A stretch of 64,000 nt of DNA from Synechococcus sp. MEDNS5 (GCF_014279875.1 NZ_CP047952.1:496001-560000); one strand, 5' to 3'; counted from the stretch's first letter, positions 38,989-48,413 are shown. The notes: a model not told the origin generated them from the letters alone. Numbers and translations are program-made.

Positions 38989-39040
38989 TGCATTGCTTCA
39001 GACATGCAGCAGCCTATGGCTGTTTCATTGGTGCTCTTCG

Positions 39041-39487
39041 ATGGTGAATGAGAGCGTTACGGCGAGTCCATTCCGCCTTGTTAAGCGTGTGCTTCCTCAG
39101 CACACGGATCACGGTGGCGTGATGTGGCATGGGGGCTACGTGGCTTGGCTGGAGGAGGCCAGGGTTGAGGCGCTCTGTGCCATTGGCTTCCCTTATGAGC
39201 GCTTTGTCGCGGCAGGGCTGGAAATGCCTGTGGTGCGTCTCGACATCCGCTACAGAGAGGCCTTGAGGCTCGGCGATGAGGTTTTGCTGGAGTCATGGCC
39301 GAAGCCGCGTCATGGCGTGCGCTGGCCCTGGACAACGTGCGTGATGCGATCTGGCGTCTGTGCGGTTGAAGCCAGGGTTGACTTGGCGCTTGTTCAAGTA
39401 CAAGGCGCTCGGAAGGTCTTGCGACACCCTCCCGCGGAGGTGGCGGAAGTTTTCGAAGCATTGACAGGCAGCAAGCGAACGCATTGA
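39041..39487 (+). CDS. Hotdog-fold acyl-CoA thioesterase (YbgC/4HBT family)
   Basis: A 148-residue protein with the 4HBT pattern: QHTDHGGVMWHGGYVAWLEE (Asp and His of the active-site region), then PVVRLDIRYREALRLGDEV. Such enzymes hydrolyse acyl-CoA or acyl-ACP thioesters. The ATG at 39041 starts MVNESVTASPFRLVKRVL; an upstream frame runs into the Usp gene and is not homologous. Its TGA overlaps a TTG that could start dprA. Confidence 0.85.
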   Translation: MVNESVTASPFRLVKRVLPQHTDHGGVMWHGGYVAWLEEARVEALCAIGFPYERFVAAGLEMPVVRLDIRYREALRLGDEVLLESWPKPRHGVRWPWTTCVMRSGVCAVEARVDLALVQVQGARKVLRHPPAEVAEVFEALTGSKRTH

Positions 39488-39498
39488 AATCAGTACAC

Positions 39499-40605
39499 AT
39501 GTACTTATTGCTGGTGTTGGATCGCTCTTGGTGGTGGGTTTGGTCGGGTTGTCCTGGAATTGGGTCTACGCGTATGCAGCAGCTCGCGGGCTTGTCTTGC
39601 GAGATGGATTGTGGATTGGGTGATCTCTGGGATTGGCCTCTCTCCAGGTTTCGTGATGTTCTTGGCTGGCCCGAGTCATTGATTCGTTCGCTGGCGCGTT
39701 ACCGCCAAGCGTGTCGATCGCCAGGCAGTGTCGCGGTTCCAGACCATGTTCTGCTGCCGATGGACGCATGCTGGCCAGAGTCCCTAAGCGGTCTCGATCG
39801 CCCGCCTCTCTCATTGCAGTGGTGTGGTCGCCGTGATCTTTGGCCCCTGCTCTCCAGTCGTCAGGCCGTGGCTGTGATTGGTACCCGTCGACCGTCGGCC
39901 CATGGACTGAGAATGGCGGAGGCGCTCGGGCGGTCCCTCTCCTTGGCTGGGTGGCCAGTGGTGAGTGGGCTGGCAGAAGGCATTGATGCTGCCGTTCATC
40001 GGGCCTGTGTTCGATCCAGAGGTGTGCCCGTTGGGGTCCTCGGTACTCCTTTGCACAGGGTCTATCCCCAGGACCATCGTGGGTTGCAGCAGTCCGTCGC
40101 AGAGATCGGGCTTCTCTTCACGGAGCTCAGGGATGACGCCGGGGTGCGAAGGTCGACGTTTGCCCTCAGGAATCGGTTGCTGGTGGCTGTCGCCAGGGCA
40201 GTGGTGATCGTGGAGTGTCCCAAGGCCAGTGGTGCTTTGCATTCCGCTGCCATTGCCCAGTCGATTGGGCTACCGCTCTGGGTGGTTCCAGGTGATGCCA
40301 TGCGTCACTCTGCGCAGGGCAGTAATGCACTCCTGCAAGGGAAGGCTTCCGCTCTGGTTGATCCCAGGGCGTTCATCCATGCGCTGGGAACCGGCCCTGT
40401 CCCCTGTCAGGACTCGATGGTCAGCCCCACGGCATTGAAACCATCGACAGAGAAGCTCCTCCAGCAGGTGAATGACGGTGCCACTCTTGAGCAGATGGCA
40501 AAGCGTCTTCAGGAGGATCCTCAGCACATCGCCAAGAACTTGATGCAATTAGAGCTTGAAGGCGTCGTGACAGCGATGCCTGGCCTGCGCTGGCGCTCCC
40601 TCTAG
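39499..40605 (+). CDS. dprA: DNA-processing protein DprA
   Basis: DprA loads RecA on incoming single-stranded DNA during natural transformation. The Rossmann-like core shows AVAVIGTRRPSAHGLRMAEA, PVVSGLAEGIDAAVHRACV, VGVLGTPLHRVYPQDH, then SGALHSAAIA and VPGDAMRHSAQGSNALL. A C-terminal winged-helix segment (TLEQMAKRLQEDPQHIAKNL) follows. The ATG at 39499 gives 368 residues; a TTG at 39484 overlapping the previous stop is the alternative. With comF it argues for competence. Confidence 0.92.
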   Translation: MYLLLVLDRSWWWVWSGCPGIGSTRMQQLAGLSCEMDCGLGDLWDWPLSRFRDVLGWPESLIRSLARYRQACRSPGSVAVPDHVLLPMDACWPESLSGLDRPPLSLQWCGRRDLWPLLSSRQAVAVIGTRRPSAHGLRMAEALGRSLSLAGWPVVSGLAEGIDAAVHRACVRSRGVPVGVLGTPLHRVYPQDHRGLQQSVAEIGLLFTELRDDAGVRRSTFALRNRLLVAVARAVVIVECPKASGALHSAAIAQSIGLPLWVVPGDAMRHSAQGSNALLQGKASALVDPRAFIHALGTGPVPCQDSMVSPTALKPSTEKLLQQVNDGATLEQMAKRLQEDPQHIAKNLMQLELEGVVTAMPGLRWRSL

Positions 40606-40614
40606 CTTCTGCCC

Positions 40615-41514
40615 ATGCAAAAACCGCGTTGCTCAGGGCAGGACCTGCTCGCTTGGCGCCGATCCCAGCTTGCCCAGGGGGGGCGGGCTGTTGATTTCGA
40701 CTGGCTGCTGATGATGCAGGGCGATCTGAGCTGGGCTGCATTGCAGAAGATGCGAATCCTGCCGGAATCAAGCGTTCAGCTCGCTGCATCCTTCAACGAG
40801 CTGGAATCGTTGTGGCATCGACATGTCAAGGAGCATGTTCCTCTTCAGCATCTGGTGGGACGGTGTCCATGGCGTGATGTGGAGTTGCAGGTCAGCCCAG
40901 CAGCGCTAATTCCCCGCCAGGAGACTGAGCTGCTGATTGATCTGGCTCTGCAATGCTTGAAGCTCTCGGATCCAGATGCTTGTTCTGAGAGAGGTGTCTG
41001 GGCTGATCTCGGTACCGGAAGTGGTGCCCTGGCTGTCGCTCTCGCCCGATCCCTGCCCCGCTGGGAAGGGCATGCTGTCGATCTCAGCGCCGAGGCCCTT
41101 GAGCTGGCGCGTGTGAATCTGCGATCACTCGCGCCCTCGCCTTGCTGCAGGCTGCACGTGGGCAGCTGGTGGGAGCCCTTGCGTCTTTTGTGGGGCAACT
41201 TGCATCTGGTGCTTTCGAATCCTCCTTACATCCCGCGCGCTCAGTTGGTTGGTCTCGAGCCGGTGGTTCGCGACCATGAACCTCATCTCGCCCTCTCGGG
41301 TGGCGATGACGGGTTGGACAGCTGTCGAGCGATCATTGATGAAGCACCAAGGGCTCTGGCTCCAGGGGGATGGCTTTTGCTGGAGCATCACCATGACCAG
41401 AGCGAGGCTGTTCTGTTGCTGCTGCGCAATGCAGGTCTTGATGCTGTTCAGGCCCGTCCCGACCTTCAGGGTGTGATGCGCTTTGCCCTGGCACGGCGTC
41501 CCTTGCGAGGGTGA
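40615..41514 (+). CDS. prmC: Peptide chain release factor N5-glutamine methyltransferase PrmC
   Basis: PrmC methylates the GGQ glutamine of release factors with AdoMet. The 299-residue protein has the N-terminal helical domain, then LIPRQETELLIDLAL, the SAM-binding WADLGTGSGALAVALARS and the catalytic LVLSNPPYIPRAQL (NPPY). It is 9 bp after dprA, and its stop overlaps the tsaC start (GTGA). Confidence 0.94.
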   Translation: MQKPRCSGQDLLAWRRSQLAQGGRAVDFDWLLMMQGDLSWAALQKMRILPESSVQLAASFNELESLWHRHVKEHVPLQHLVGRCPWRDVELQVSPAALIPRQETELLIDLALQCLKLSDPDACSERGVWADLGTGSGALAVALARSLPRWEGHAVDLSAEALELARVNLRSLAPSPCCRLHVGSWWEPLRLLWGNLHLVLSNPPYIPRAQLVGLEPVVRDHEPHLALSGGDDGLDSCRAIIDEAPRALAPGGWLLLEHHHDQSEAVLLLLRNAGLDAVQARPDLQGVMRFALARRPLRG

Positions 41515-42134
41515 GAACTTTCCAGGCGATGGTCATGACGCCTTTGGATGCACAACTGAAGGCAGTCGATGAGATTGCCAGTCACCTTCTTGGCGGGGGC
41601 GCTGCACTCCTGCCTACAGATACGCTGCCGGCGTTGGCGTGTTCTCCTCCCTCTGCGGCCAAGATCTGGACATTGAAACAACGCCCGCAGGACAAACCGT
41701 TGATCCTGATGGCGGCAGAGGTCAGCGATCTTCTCGACCTCACCACTGACAGCGCGAGGGTGGATGCTCTGCCTCTGGTCGACCGTTATTGGCCTGGGCC
41801 GCTCACGCTGGTTCTGCCTGCCGAGGGGGCGCTGATGAACCACCTCAATCCGGGTCAAGACACGCTTGGCATGAGGATTCCTGCCTGTGCCGTGACCCGA
41901 TCTCTCCTGGCTCGGTGTGGTCCTTTGGCCACATCGAGTGCCAACCGATCGGGCGCAACTCCAAATTGCAGCGCTGAGCAGGCGGCCGCGGCTTTCCCTG
42001 ATCTTCCCTTGCTTGGCCCTTTGCCGTGGCCCCAACCATCGGGTCTGGCCAGCACCGTTCTGAAGTGGACATCTCCGGGGTGCTGGCAGATGCTGCGTCA
42101 GGGCGCTGTGATGGTTCCAGACGGCAGCGCCTAA
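41511..42134 (+). CDS. tsaC: Threonylcarbamoyl-AMP synthase (TsaC/Sua5/YrdC family)
   Basis: TsaC makes threonylcarbamoyl-AMP for t6A37 modification of ANN-decoding tRNAs. The YrdC core is visible: GGAALLPTDTLPALACSPPS, IWTLKQRPQDKPLILM, RYWPGPLTLVLPA, LGMRIPACAV and LATSSANRSGA. The GTG at 41511 overlaps the prmC stop by 4 nt; ATGs at 41529 and 41535 are alternatives. It lies a few hundred bases from a tRNA-Thr (UGU) gene, probably by chance. Confidence 0.9.
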   Translation: MRTFQAMVMTPLDAQLKAVDEIASHLLGGGAALLPTDTLPALACSPPSAAKIWTLKQRPQDKPLILMAAEVSDLLDLTTDSARVDALPLVDRYWPGPLTLVLPAEGALMNHLNPGQDTLGMRIPACAVTRSLLARCGPLATSSANRSGATPNCSAEQAAAAFPDLPLLGPLPWPQPSGLASTVLKWTSPGCWQMLRQGAVMVPDGSA

Positions 42135-42138
42135 CGCG

Positions 42139-42309
42139 ATGATCTGGTTAATAGCGCTCGTGCTGTTTCTCCAGACGGCCTTTCACTGGCTTCTTGAGCC
42201 GGTGATTCGTCTTTTCACCCCGGTGTTCGAGCTCAACGTGCTGCCCTGGTTGTTCGCGTTCACAGGGCTGTGGCTCCTTGCCGGGCACCGCGATCGCGAT
42301 CACCCTTGA
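42139..42309 (+). CDS. Small two-helix membrane protein, unknown
   Basis: 56 residues from an ATG four bases after tsaC: MIWLIALVLFLQTAFHWLLE forms the first hydrophobic helix and LNVLPWLFAFTGLWLLAGH the second. A charged end (RDRDHP) follows. It is too short for usual calling but has good spacing and is probably cotranscribed with tsaC. No family recognised. Confidence 0.65.
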   Translation: MIWLIALVLFLQTAFHWLLEPVIRLFTPVFELNVLPWLFAFTGLWLLAGHRDRDHP

Positions 42310-42328
42310 AGGATCCATCCCCTTTGGA

Positions 42329-42400
42329 AGCCGGCTAACGGATTTGAACCGATGACCTTCGCTTTACAAAAGCGCTGCTCTACCGCTGAGCTAAGCCGGC
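42329..42400 (-). tRNA. tRNA-Thr (UGU)
   Basis: The 72-base minus-strand gene begins GCCGGCTTAGCTCAGCGGTA. The anticodon loop is CTTTTGTAAA (TGT) and the T-arm GTTCAAATC. GCCGGCT pairs with AGCCGGC, followed by T as discriminator. The first ten bases overlap the end of the LuxR-type gene. Confidence 0.96.
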
Positions 42401-42636
42401 ATGGGAGGAAGTTTACCGATGGGTTGACCGTGGGGCTCTGTTGTCTGGTTCAGCCACCAGAGAACCAGTTCCAATCGCGAGCGGCAGCCTGTTTTCAAGA
42501 GCGCATGGCTGATATGACTCTCGATGGTTCGGATGCTGACCATCAAGGTCTCTGCCATGGCCTTGTTTGACATGCCATGGAGAAGAAGCTGAATCACGCC
42601 GATCTCGGCCTGGGTGAGGTTGGGTGAATTGACCAT
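42391..42636 (-). CDS. Small LuxR-type (HTH) DNA-binding protein
   Basis: From the ATG at 42634-42636 the product is 81 residues and is essentially a LuxR/GerE helix-turn-helix: NLTQAEIGVIQLLLHGMSNK, then MAETLMVSIRTIESHISHAL. There is no receiver domain. A longer frame to 42726 would overlap minE and lacks homology. It follows minE by 34 bp, so it may be cotranscribed with minCDE. Its stop codon (TAG) lies inside the 5' end of tRNA-Thr on the same strand, which is unusual. Confidence 0.8.
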   Translation of the reverse strand: MVNSPNLTQAEIGVIQLLLHGMSNKAMAETLMVSIRTIESHISHALLKTGCRSRLELVLWWLNQTTEPHGQPIGKLPPMPA

Positions 42637-42670
42637 GCCGTTGGGTCTCGCTGCCGCGAGGATTCCACGG

Positions 42671-42952
42671 TCAACCGCCAGGTTTCGTCGAGGCCATGGA
42701 TCGCCTGATCGGCAGATTGGCCACAAGGGCTGTCACGCGATCTTCGGTTTCAAGAGTGACATCACCCTCTTCAAGGTCGATATCCACGTATTTGGCCACG
42801 ACCTCGAAAATTTCCCGGCGCATCTGATCCAACAGCTCGGGACTCAGATCGCTGCGATCGTGAGCCAGCACGAGCTGGAGGCGTTCTCTGGCCGTGGTCG
42901 CACTGGCCGGCTGGCGACCAAGAATTCGATCCAGAAGGTCCTGAAGTGTCAT
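42671..42952 (-). CDS. minE: Cell division topological specificity factor MinE
   Basis: MinE releases MinD from the membrane and sets the site of division. The 93-residue protein has [20 protein letters not shown] (anti-MinCD helix and strand) and the dimer region [20 protein letters not shown]. It is 5 bp behind minD in the minC-minD-minE order. Confidence 0.95.
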   Translation of the reverse strand: MTLQDLLDRILGRQPASATTARERLQLVLAHDRSDLSPELLDQMRREIFEVVAKYVDIDLEEGDVTLETEDRVTALVANLPIRRSMASTKPGG

Positions 42953-42957
42953 GGCGT

Positions 42958-43773
42958 TCAGAAGATCTTGGTTTGCATCAGTCGGCGAACCTTGGCACGC
43001 AGTCCTGTTCGCCCTTCCCGTGCTGGATCCATCAGCGGCACGTCCTCACCTTGAAGGCGTCGGGCGATGTTCGTGTAAGCCCTCGCTGCAGGAGACGCGC
43101 TGCCGTTGAGTGTGAGCGGCTCACCTCGATTCGTGCTCACAATCACCTGCTCATCTTCGAGAACGAGGCCCAGCAGTGGAAGCGCAAGGATGTCGGTGAC
43201 ATCGTCCACAGCAAGCATCTCTTGGTTGGCCATCATCCGGGGGCGAACCCGGTTGAGCACGAGCTGCACGGGGGTGACCCCTCGCGTGTTCAGGAGACCG
43301 ATCACGCGATCTGCATCCCGCACCGCGGACACCTCGGGAGTGGTGATCACGATGGCTTCCTTGGCCGCGGCCGCAGCATTCTTGAATCCGTCTTCGATGC
43401 CTGCAGGACAGTCGATAAGGACGTAATCGAAGCGTTCGGAGAGCATGCCGACGATGGCCTGCATGTCCTCTGGTTTCAGCCACTCGAGCATGCGTGGGTT
43501 GCCGGCGGGAAGCAAGGCAAGATTCGGCTCCTGCTTGTGCTTCACCAAGGCTTGGTCCAGGCGGCATGTTTCAGCCAGCACTTCCTGGGCTGTGTACACG
43601 ATCCGGTTTTCGAGGCCGAGGAGCAGGTCAAGGTTTCGCAGTCCAAAATCAGCATCCAGCACCACAGTGCGTGCACCCTGCCTGGAGAGTGCGATGCCGA
43701 GATTGGCAGTGAGCGTTGTTTTGCCAACGCCTCCTTTGCCTGAGCAGATCAGGATCGTTCGCGAAATCGTCAC
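42958..43773 (-). CDS. minD: Septum site-determining ATPase MinD
   Basis: MinD is a membrane-cycling ParA-type ATPase. The deviant Walker A is [18 protein letters not shown], with the signature Lys. [18 protein letters not shown] and the Walker [14 protein letters not shown] follow. The C-terminal amphipathic segment is basic ([14 protein letters not shown]), as needed for membrane binding. Length 271 is typical. It lies between minC (33 bp) and minE (5 bp). Confidence 0.97.
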   Translation of the reverse strand: MTISRTILICSGKGGVGKTTLTANLGIALSRQGARTVVLDADFGLRNLDLLLGLENRIVYTAQEVLAETCRLDQALVKHKQEPNLALLPAGNPRMLEWLKPEDMQAIVGMLSERFDYVLIDCPAGIEDGFKNAAAAAKEAIVITTPEVSAVRDADRVIGLLNTRGVTPVQLVLNRVRPRMMANQEMLAVDDVTDILALPLLGLVLEDEQVIVSTNRGEPLTLNGSASPAARAYTNIARRLQGEDVPLMDPAREGRTGLRAKVRRLMQTKIF

Positions 43774-43806
43774 GGGGTCCCGGTTGGTGCGGTCACATTA
43801 ATGGCT

Positions 43807-44508
43807 TCAATCGGCTGAAAAACTTTTCCGTTGATTCGCTTGATCATCCAGGAACGGAGGCTGGGCCGGTTCGATGGCGATGTCGCCATCGCGGATGCAT
43901 GCTTGTTCAGCTTGTCCGGGCATCGGGGGCTCTTCCGGGCCTCTGGCGACAAGATCGGCAATGCGCAGCTGTAACGGCCTCAGCTGCAGCGCAACGATGC
44001 GTGCTAATGGGTTACCAGCGGCCCCGGCATGGGCGCGTCCGCGCAGGCGCCCCCAGATGTAAACGTCGCCATTCGCTGTGACAGACGCTCCTGGGTTCAC
44101 ATCCCCGATGACCAGCGCATGCCCCTCGCTGCTGAGGTGATCCCCTGATCGAAGCGTTCCTCGGTGAATCCGCAGGTCTCCGCGCCTGTCACTGGTTTCG
44201 GTTTCTCCGGTCTCTCCGCCAGTTTCTGCCATCGGCCGGCGGCTTGTCGGCAGACCAAGGGCAGCGGCTCCGATCTGTGTTGTGGGGCAGTGGGTGATGA
44301 CCTGCTGCACCGTGTAACCCTCGTGCTCGAGAGCGTCCATCAGTTCAGTGAGCTCTCGACAACCCATCGACCAGTCACCCATGTCGAGGACGATCGATCC
44401 CGCCGGCACAGTCTCTCGCTGGTCTGGAAGCCACTGATGCCAGTGACAGCTCCGGTGGGGCGGGAGAATCAGGACACGTCGGGCCGGCGAAGGGGACGCA
44501 GCTTTCAT
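43807..44508 (-). CDS. minC: Septum site-determining protein MinC
   Basis: MinC blocks FtsZ assembly away from mid-cell. The 233-residue protein has a reduced N-terminal domain and the C-terminal beta-helix domain typical of MinC. Within it are RIHRGTLRSGDHLSSEGHAL, VIGDVNPGASVTANGDVYIW and GRLRGRAHAGAAGN. It is 18 bp behind the HD-domain gene and 33 bp before minD. Confidence 0.93.
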   Translation of the reverse strand: MKAASPSPARRVLILPPHRSCHWHQWLPDQRETVPAGSIVLDMGDWSMGCRELTELMDALEHEGYTVQQVITHCPTTQIGAAALGLPTSRRPMAETGGETGETETSDRRGDLRIHRGTLRSGDHLSSEGHALVIGDVNPGASVTANGDVYIWGRLRGRAHAGAAGNPLARIVALQLRPLQLRIADLVARGPEEPPMPGQAEQACIRDGDIAIEPAQPPFLDDQANQRKSFSAD

Positions 44509-44526
44509 GGCCAGACGTTACCCCCT

Positions 44527-45783
44527 TCAGAGAGGCGAGACCTCCTGTCTCACCCTGGTCTTCAGCTCGGCAGCAATCTCCCGGGGGTGGATCAACCAGG
44601 CCGATTCCGCGGGCGTGGCCAAGCTGCTCACGAGTGCCGACTCCTGCTCAAGGGCCTGCAGGCTGTGCCCATCCCAAAGCCGGAGCCCTCCTCGGTAGGG
44701 GTGATAGCCGTGGAGCTGGTGTTGCCGAAGCCCGCAGCAGAGGGTGGGGTCCAGTCCGACTGATTCCGACATCGTCCGTGCAGCAGCAAGCAGTTCCAGA
44801 CGATCGGAGGTGTTGAGTGAGCTCACATCCAGGGCTTTCAGCAGCCTGCGATTGAGAAAGCGATCGCAGAGGCTTGCCAGGGGGGCAGGGGCTTCAGCCT
44901 GCCAGCGCTGCAGGTGGTAGCCGATGCGAAGGTCGTCATTGGCGAGGTAGCTGTCGAGATCAAGGCGTTCGGTTTCCCACAGCCAACGGTGAATCGTGGA
45001 ATCCGCCCAAATGCGGTCTGGACCGAGATGGCGGGCCTCCTGAATGAGACGCTCCAGTAGCCAGTTGCACATCACGTTCAGCCGGTGGTTGTAAACGCTG
45101 CGGTACATCAGGTTGCGAACCACCAGGTAGTGCTCCACCGCCATCAATCCCTTTGGGTGAATGGCCAGCTCTCCATCAGGGGCAAGCGTGATAGCCGCAA
45201 GAATGCGATCGAGGTCAAGCTGCCCATACCGGGCACCGGTGCTGTAGCTGTCCCTCAGGAGGTAGTCGAGGCGATCACAATCCAGCTGGCTGCTGACCAG
45301 GGATTTGATCACCCCGCGTTCCGTATGGCCATGTTCGAGGAGATCCGCAACCGCATCAGCGGTACCTGAGGCGTAATTCTCCAGGGAATCCCGGATCTGA
45401 GGATGCTCCCGGATCACCCGCGCTGACCACTGCTCGTGGTGGGTGCCGAACATCTCTTCACCGGTGTGGCTCAGTGGGGCATGCCCTAGGTCGTGCAGCA
45501 GAGCGGCCCCGTAGAGAACACCCCGTTGCTGCTCCAGTGATGGATCCAGCATTTTGAGCTTCTCCATCGCCCGCCTCGCAATGGAAAACACCCCAAGGGA
45601 ATGGGTGAATCGACTCGACTCGGCTCCATGGAATGTGAGAAAGGCAGGTCCGAGCTGCCGGATTCGGCGCAACCGTTGAAATGGTGATGAGTCCACCAGC
45701 GAGAGCACCATGGCTTCCGCTGGATCTCTCGCATCGAGGCTGATGCCTCGATGCAGTGGGTCGTGGTAAGTGCGGGAGCCCAT
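44527..45783 (-). CDS. HD-domain phosphohydrolase
   Basis: A 418-residue metal-dependent phosphohydrolase of the dGTPase-like HD family. The metal ligands are in FTHSLGVFSIARRAM (His) and LLHDLGHAPLSHTGEEMFG (HD plus a second His), with a later Asp in SQLDCDRLDYLLRDS. It resembles bacterial SAMHD1-type dNTP hydrolases. Its start directly abuts the ctpA stop. The substrate is inferred from the family only. Confidence 0.88.
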   Translation of the reverse strand: MGSRTYHDPLHRGISLDARDPAEAMVLSLVDSSPFQRLRRIRQLGPAFLTFHGAESSRFTHSLGVFSIARRAMEKLKMLDPSLEQQRGVLYGAALLHDLGHAPLSHTGEEMFGTHHEQWSARVIREHPQIRDSLENYASGTADAVADLLEHGHTERGVIKSLVSSQLDCDRLDYLLRDSYSTGARYGQLDLDRILAAITLAPDGELAIHPKGLMAVEHYLVVRNLMYRSVYNHRLNVMCNWLLERLIQEARHLGPDRIWADSTIHRWLWETERLDLDSYLANDDLRIGYHLQRWQAEAPAPLASLCDRFLNRRLLKALDVSSLNTSDRLELLAAARTMSESVGLDPTLCCGLRQHQLHGYHPYRGGLRLWDGHSLQALEQESALVSSLATPAESAWLIHPREIAAELKTRVRQEVSPL

Positions 45784-47088
45784 TCAGGTTGGTTCCGATG
45801 CCACGTCCGTGCTGTCCAGAGGCTGGGTCTGATCGCTCGGATGCTCCTGTTCGATCAGTGCCTGAAGCACTCGTTCGGCATCATTCAGCCAGCGATCGCC
45901 TTCTCCTCCGGGGTTGAGAGGCTCCGGTTGATCCAGGATCCGGTCGGGTTGGATGCCTTGCCCTTGGATGTCCCGTCCGCTTGGGGTGACGTAACCCGCC
46001 ACCGTGACAGCCAGACCACTTCCATCGCTCAGGTTGGTGAGGGTCTGAATCAGTCCCTTGCCGAATGTGTTCTCTCCAAGCAGAAGAGACCGACCGTCAT
46101 CCTGGAGTGCGCCAGCCAGGATTTCGCTAGCGCTTGCGGTCCCACTGTTGACCAGGGTCACCATTGGCCCGCTGTACAGCTCCCCAGGACCAGCCTGAAT
46201 GGGGTCGGCGATTCCGTCGCGATTGCGTGTTTCCACGATCGGCTCCTGATCCAGGAACACATCAGCCACTGCTAGTCCGGCGCTCACCAACCCACCAGAG
46301 TTGTTCCGGAGATCCAGCACGAGCCCCTCAACGTTCTTGTCGGACAGCTCTTCAAGAGCTTCTCTCACCTGGGAAGGAACGCCTTCACTGAACTGAGTGA
46401 TGCGCAGGTAGCCGAGGGTGTGAGCATCACTGCGCAGGCGGCGTGTTCTCACAGGCCGGAGGTCGATGGTTCGCCTTTCAAGACTGATCTCTTTGGGTTC
46501 TCCCAGAGGAGGCATCAACGTCACCAACACCTGGCTGCCCACAGCTCCCCGAAGGCGAGCTGCAGTCGCTTCCAGTCCGAGAGCGTCAACACCTTCGCCA
46601 TCCACTGCGAGGATCTCTGTTCCGCTGACAACACCGGCATCGGCCGCAGGTGAGCCCTCCAGAGGGGCAATCACCACAATGGAGTCCCCGTCAGGTGGAT
46701 GTCCGAGCTGCAATCCCACCCCGCTGAGGCTTCCCTCGTTGCTGGCTTTCATCACGCTGTAGTCGTCAGGCCTGAGCAACCGGGTGTAAGGGTCATTCAG
46801 CGGCTGCAGCATGGTTTCGATGGCGCTGTAGGCCTGCTCACTGGTTTCGATGGTTTTTTCCAGTGCTTTCTGACGCAGCCGCTTCCAGCGGATGGTTTCG
46901 AACGTCTCGGGATCGACATAGCTCTGATTCACAAGACGCCAGCTCTCCACCACCAGCTGCTGTGCGTCATTGAGAGCGAGGGCCTGAGGAGCGGTCAGCA
47001 GGCTGATCAACACGCCGATGAACAGCCCAAATGCAAGGCGGTGCAACAGATCTGACCAGCTGTTAACAGTCGGCAACATTGGCTTCAT
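45784..47088 (-). CDS. ctpA: Carboxyl-terminal processing protease CtpA (S41)
   Basis: CtpA-type proteases act in the thylakoid lumen or periplasm; in cyanobacteria one of them matures the D1 protein. An N-terminal signal/anchor is present (LAFGLFIGVLISLLTAPQAL). The PDZ domain follows (SGVGLQLGHPPDGDSIVV, VSGTEILAVDGEGVD). The catalytic Ser/Lys dyad is in NSGTASASEILAGAL and GENTFGKGLIQTL. The ATG at 47086-47088 gives 434 residues; 20 further upstream codons are open but charged. It is divergent from petB across 58 bp. Which of the CtpA paralogues it is cannot be said. Confidence 0.9.
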   Translation of the reverse strand: MKPMLPTVNSWSDLLHRLAFGLFIGVLISLLTAPQALALNDAQQLVVESWRLVNQSYVDPETFETIRWKRLRQKALEKTIETSEQAYSAIETMLQPLNDPYTRLLRPDDYSVMKASNEGSLSGVGLQLGHPPDGDSIVVIAPLEGSPAADAGVVSGTEILAVDGEGVDALGLEATAARLRGAVGSQVLVTLMPPLGEPKEISLERRTIDLRPVRTRRLRSDAHTLGYLRITQFSEGVPSQVREALEELSDKNVEGLVLDLRNNSGGLVSAGLAVADVFLDQEPIVETRNRDGIADPIQAGPGELYSGPMVTLVNSGTASASEILAGALQDDGRSLLLGENTFGKGLIQTLTNLSDGSGLAVTVAGYVTPSGRDIQGQGIQPDRILDQPEPLNPGGEGDRWLNDAERVLQALIEQEHPSDQTQPLDSTDVASEPT

Positions 47089-47146
47089 TCTTGCGCGCCT
47101 CCCAGAGTGTCGTCGGTAGACTCTCGCAATCCAAGCCCATAACTGC

Positions 47147-47803
47147 ATGGCGAACTCCTCACCCGTCTACGACTGGTTCCAGGAACGTCTTGAAATTCAG
47201 GACATTGCTGACGACATCAGCAGCAAGTACGTACCCCCTCACGTCAACATTTTTTATTGCCTGGGTGGCATCACGTTGGTTTGCTTCCTGATCCAGTTCG
47301 CCACTGGGTTCGCGATGACCTTCTATTACAAGCCCACTGTTGCTGAGGCCTACAGCTCGGTTCAGTACCTCATGACTGACGTGAGCTTCGGATGGTTGAT
47401 CCGTTCGGTGCATCGCTGGAGCGCCTCGATGATGGTGCTGATGCTGATCTTGCATGTCTTCCGTGTGTACCTCACCGGAGGCTTCAAGCGCCCCCGCGAG
47501 CTCACTTGGGTGACTGGCGTGACGATGGCTGTGATCACCGTCTCCTTCGGAGTGACTGGTTACTCCCTTCCCTGGGATCAGGTTGGCTACTGGGCCGTGA
47601 AGATCGTGTCCGGTGTTCCGGCTGCCATCCCTGTGGTGGGAGATTTCATGGTTGAACTTCTCCGCGGTGGTGAGAGTGTGGGGCAGTCCACGTTGACCCG
47701 CTTTTACAGCCTTCACACCTTCGTGATGCCTTGGCTGCTTGCGGTGTTCATGCTCATGCATTTCCTGATGATCCGGAAGCAGGGCATTTCTGGTCCGTTG
47801 TGA
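47147..47803 (+). CDS. petB: Cytochrome b6
   Basis: The b6 subunit of the cytochrome b6f complex, 218 residues. It carries four membrane helices and heme-ligand histidines in [20 protein letters not shown] and [22 protein letters not shown]. The N-terminal Cys of [14 protein letters not shown] binds heme c'. petD follows after 74 bp, the normal order. Very short divergent space to ctpA. Confidence 0.97.
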   Translation: MANSSPVYDWFQERLEIQDIADDISSKYVPPHVNIFYCLGGITLVCFLIQFATGFAMTFYYKPTVAEAYSSVQYLMTDVSFGWLIRSVHRWSASMMVLMLILHVFRVYLTGGFKRPRELTWVTGVTMAVITVSFGVTGYSLPWDQVGYWAVKIVSGVPAAIPVVGDFMVELLRGGESVGQSTLTRFYSLHTFVMPWLLAVFMLMHFLMIRKQGISGPL

Positions 47804-47877
47804 TCCGTTTCAGTCTCTGATCGTTTCTGATCAGAAAACTCAGGTCTGTCTAAGGTTTTTTCATCTTCTGCCGTTCC

Positions 47878-48360
47878 ATGCACATTCTCAAGAAGCCGGA
47901 TCTATCAGATCCCAAGATGCGTGCCAAGCTCGCCAAGGGCATGGGGCATAACTATTACGGAGAGCCGGCCTGGCCGAATGATCTCCTTTATATCTTTCCT
48001 GTCGTCATCCTCGGAACCATTGCCTGCGTCGTGGGTCTTGCAGTCCTCGACCCCGCAATGCTGGGTGATAAAGCTGATCCATTTGCCACTCCTCTGGAAA
48101 TTCTTCCTGAGTGGTACCTGTATCCGGTCTTCCAGATCCTGCGTGTGGTTCCCAACAAGCTGCTTGGAATCGCTCTGCAAACTTTGGTTCCTTTAGGGTT
48201 GATGCTCGTTCCTTTCATCGAGAGCTTCAATAAGTTTCAGAACCCCTTCCGCCGTCCTGTGGCCATGGCTGTGTTCTTATTTGGAACTTTCACCACGATC
48301 TATCTAGGCATTGGTGCTGCTATGCCGATCGACAAATCCCTCACCCTCGGACTGTTCTGA
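47878..48360 (+). CDS. petD: Cytochrome b6f subunit IV
   Basis: Subunit IV of the b6f complex, 160 residues, with three membrane helices. It contains the Qo-site PEWY motif ([14 protein letters not shown]). It starts [20 protein letters not shown] and ends SLTLGLF. Followed by a strong terminator. Confidence 0.97.
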   Translation: MHILKKPDLSDPKMRAKLAKGMGHNYYGEPAWPNDLLYIFPVVILGTIACVVGLAVLDPAMLGDKADPFATPLEILPEWYLYPVFQILRVVPNKLLGIALQTLVPLGLMLVPFIESFNKFQNPFRRPVAMAVFLFGTFTTIYLGIGAAMPIDKSLTLGLF

Positions 48361-48387
48361 TTATTTGAACGTTTGAGTCTGCTTCAA

Positions 48388-48413
48388 AGCCCGGTCGAAG
48401 ACCGGGCTTTTTT
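48388..48413 (+). terminator. Intrinsic terminator of petBD
   Basis: AGCCCGGTC-GAA-GACCGGGCT forms a 9-bp perfect stem (48388-48408), followed by a run of T, 27 bp after the petD stop. Confidence 0.94.
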
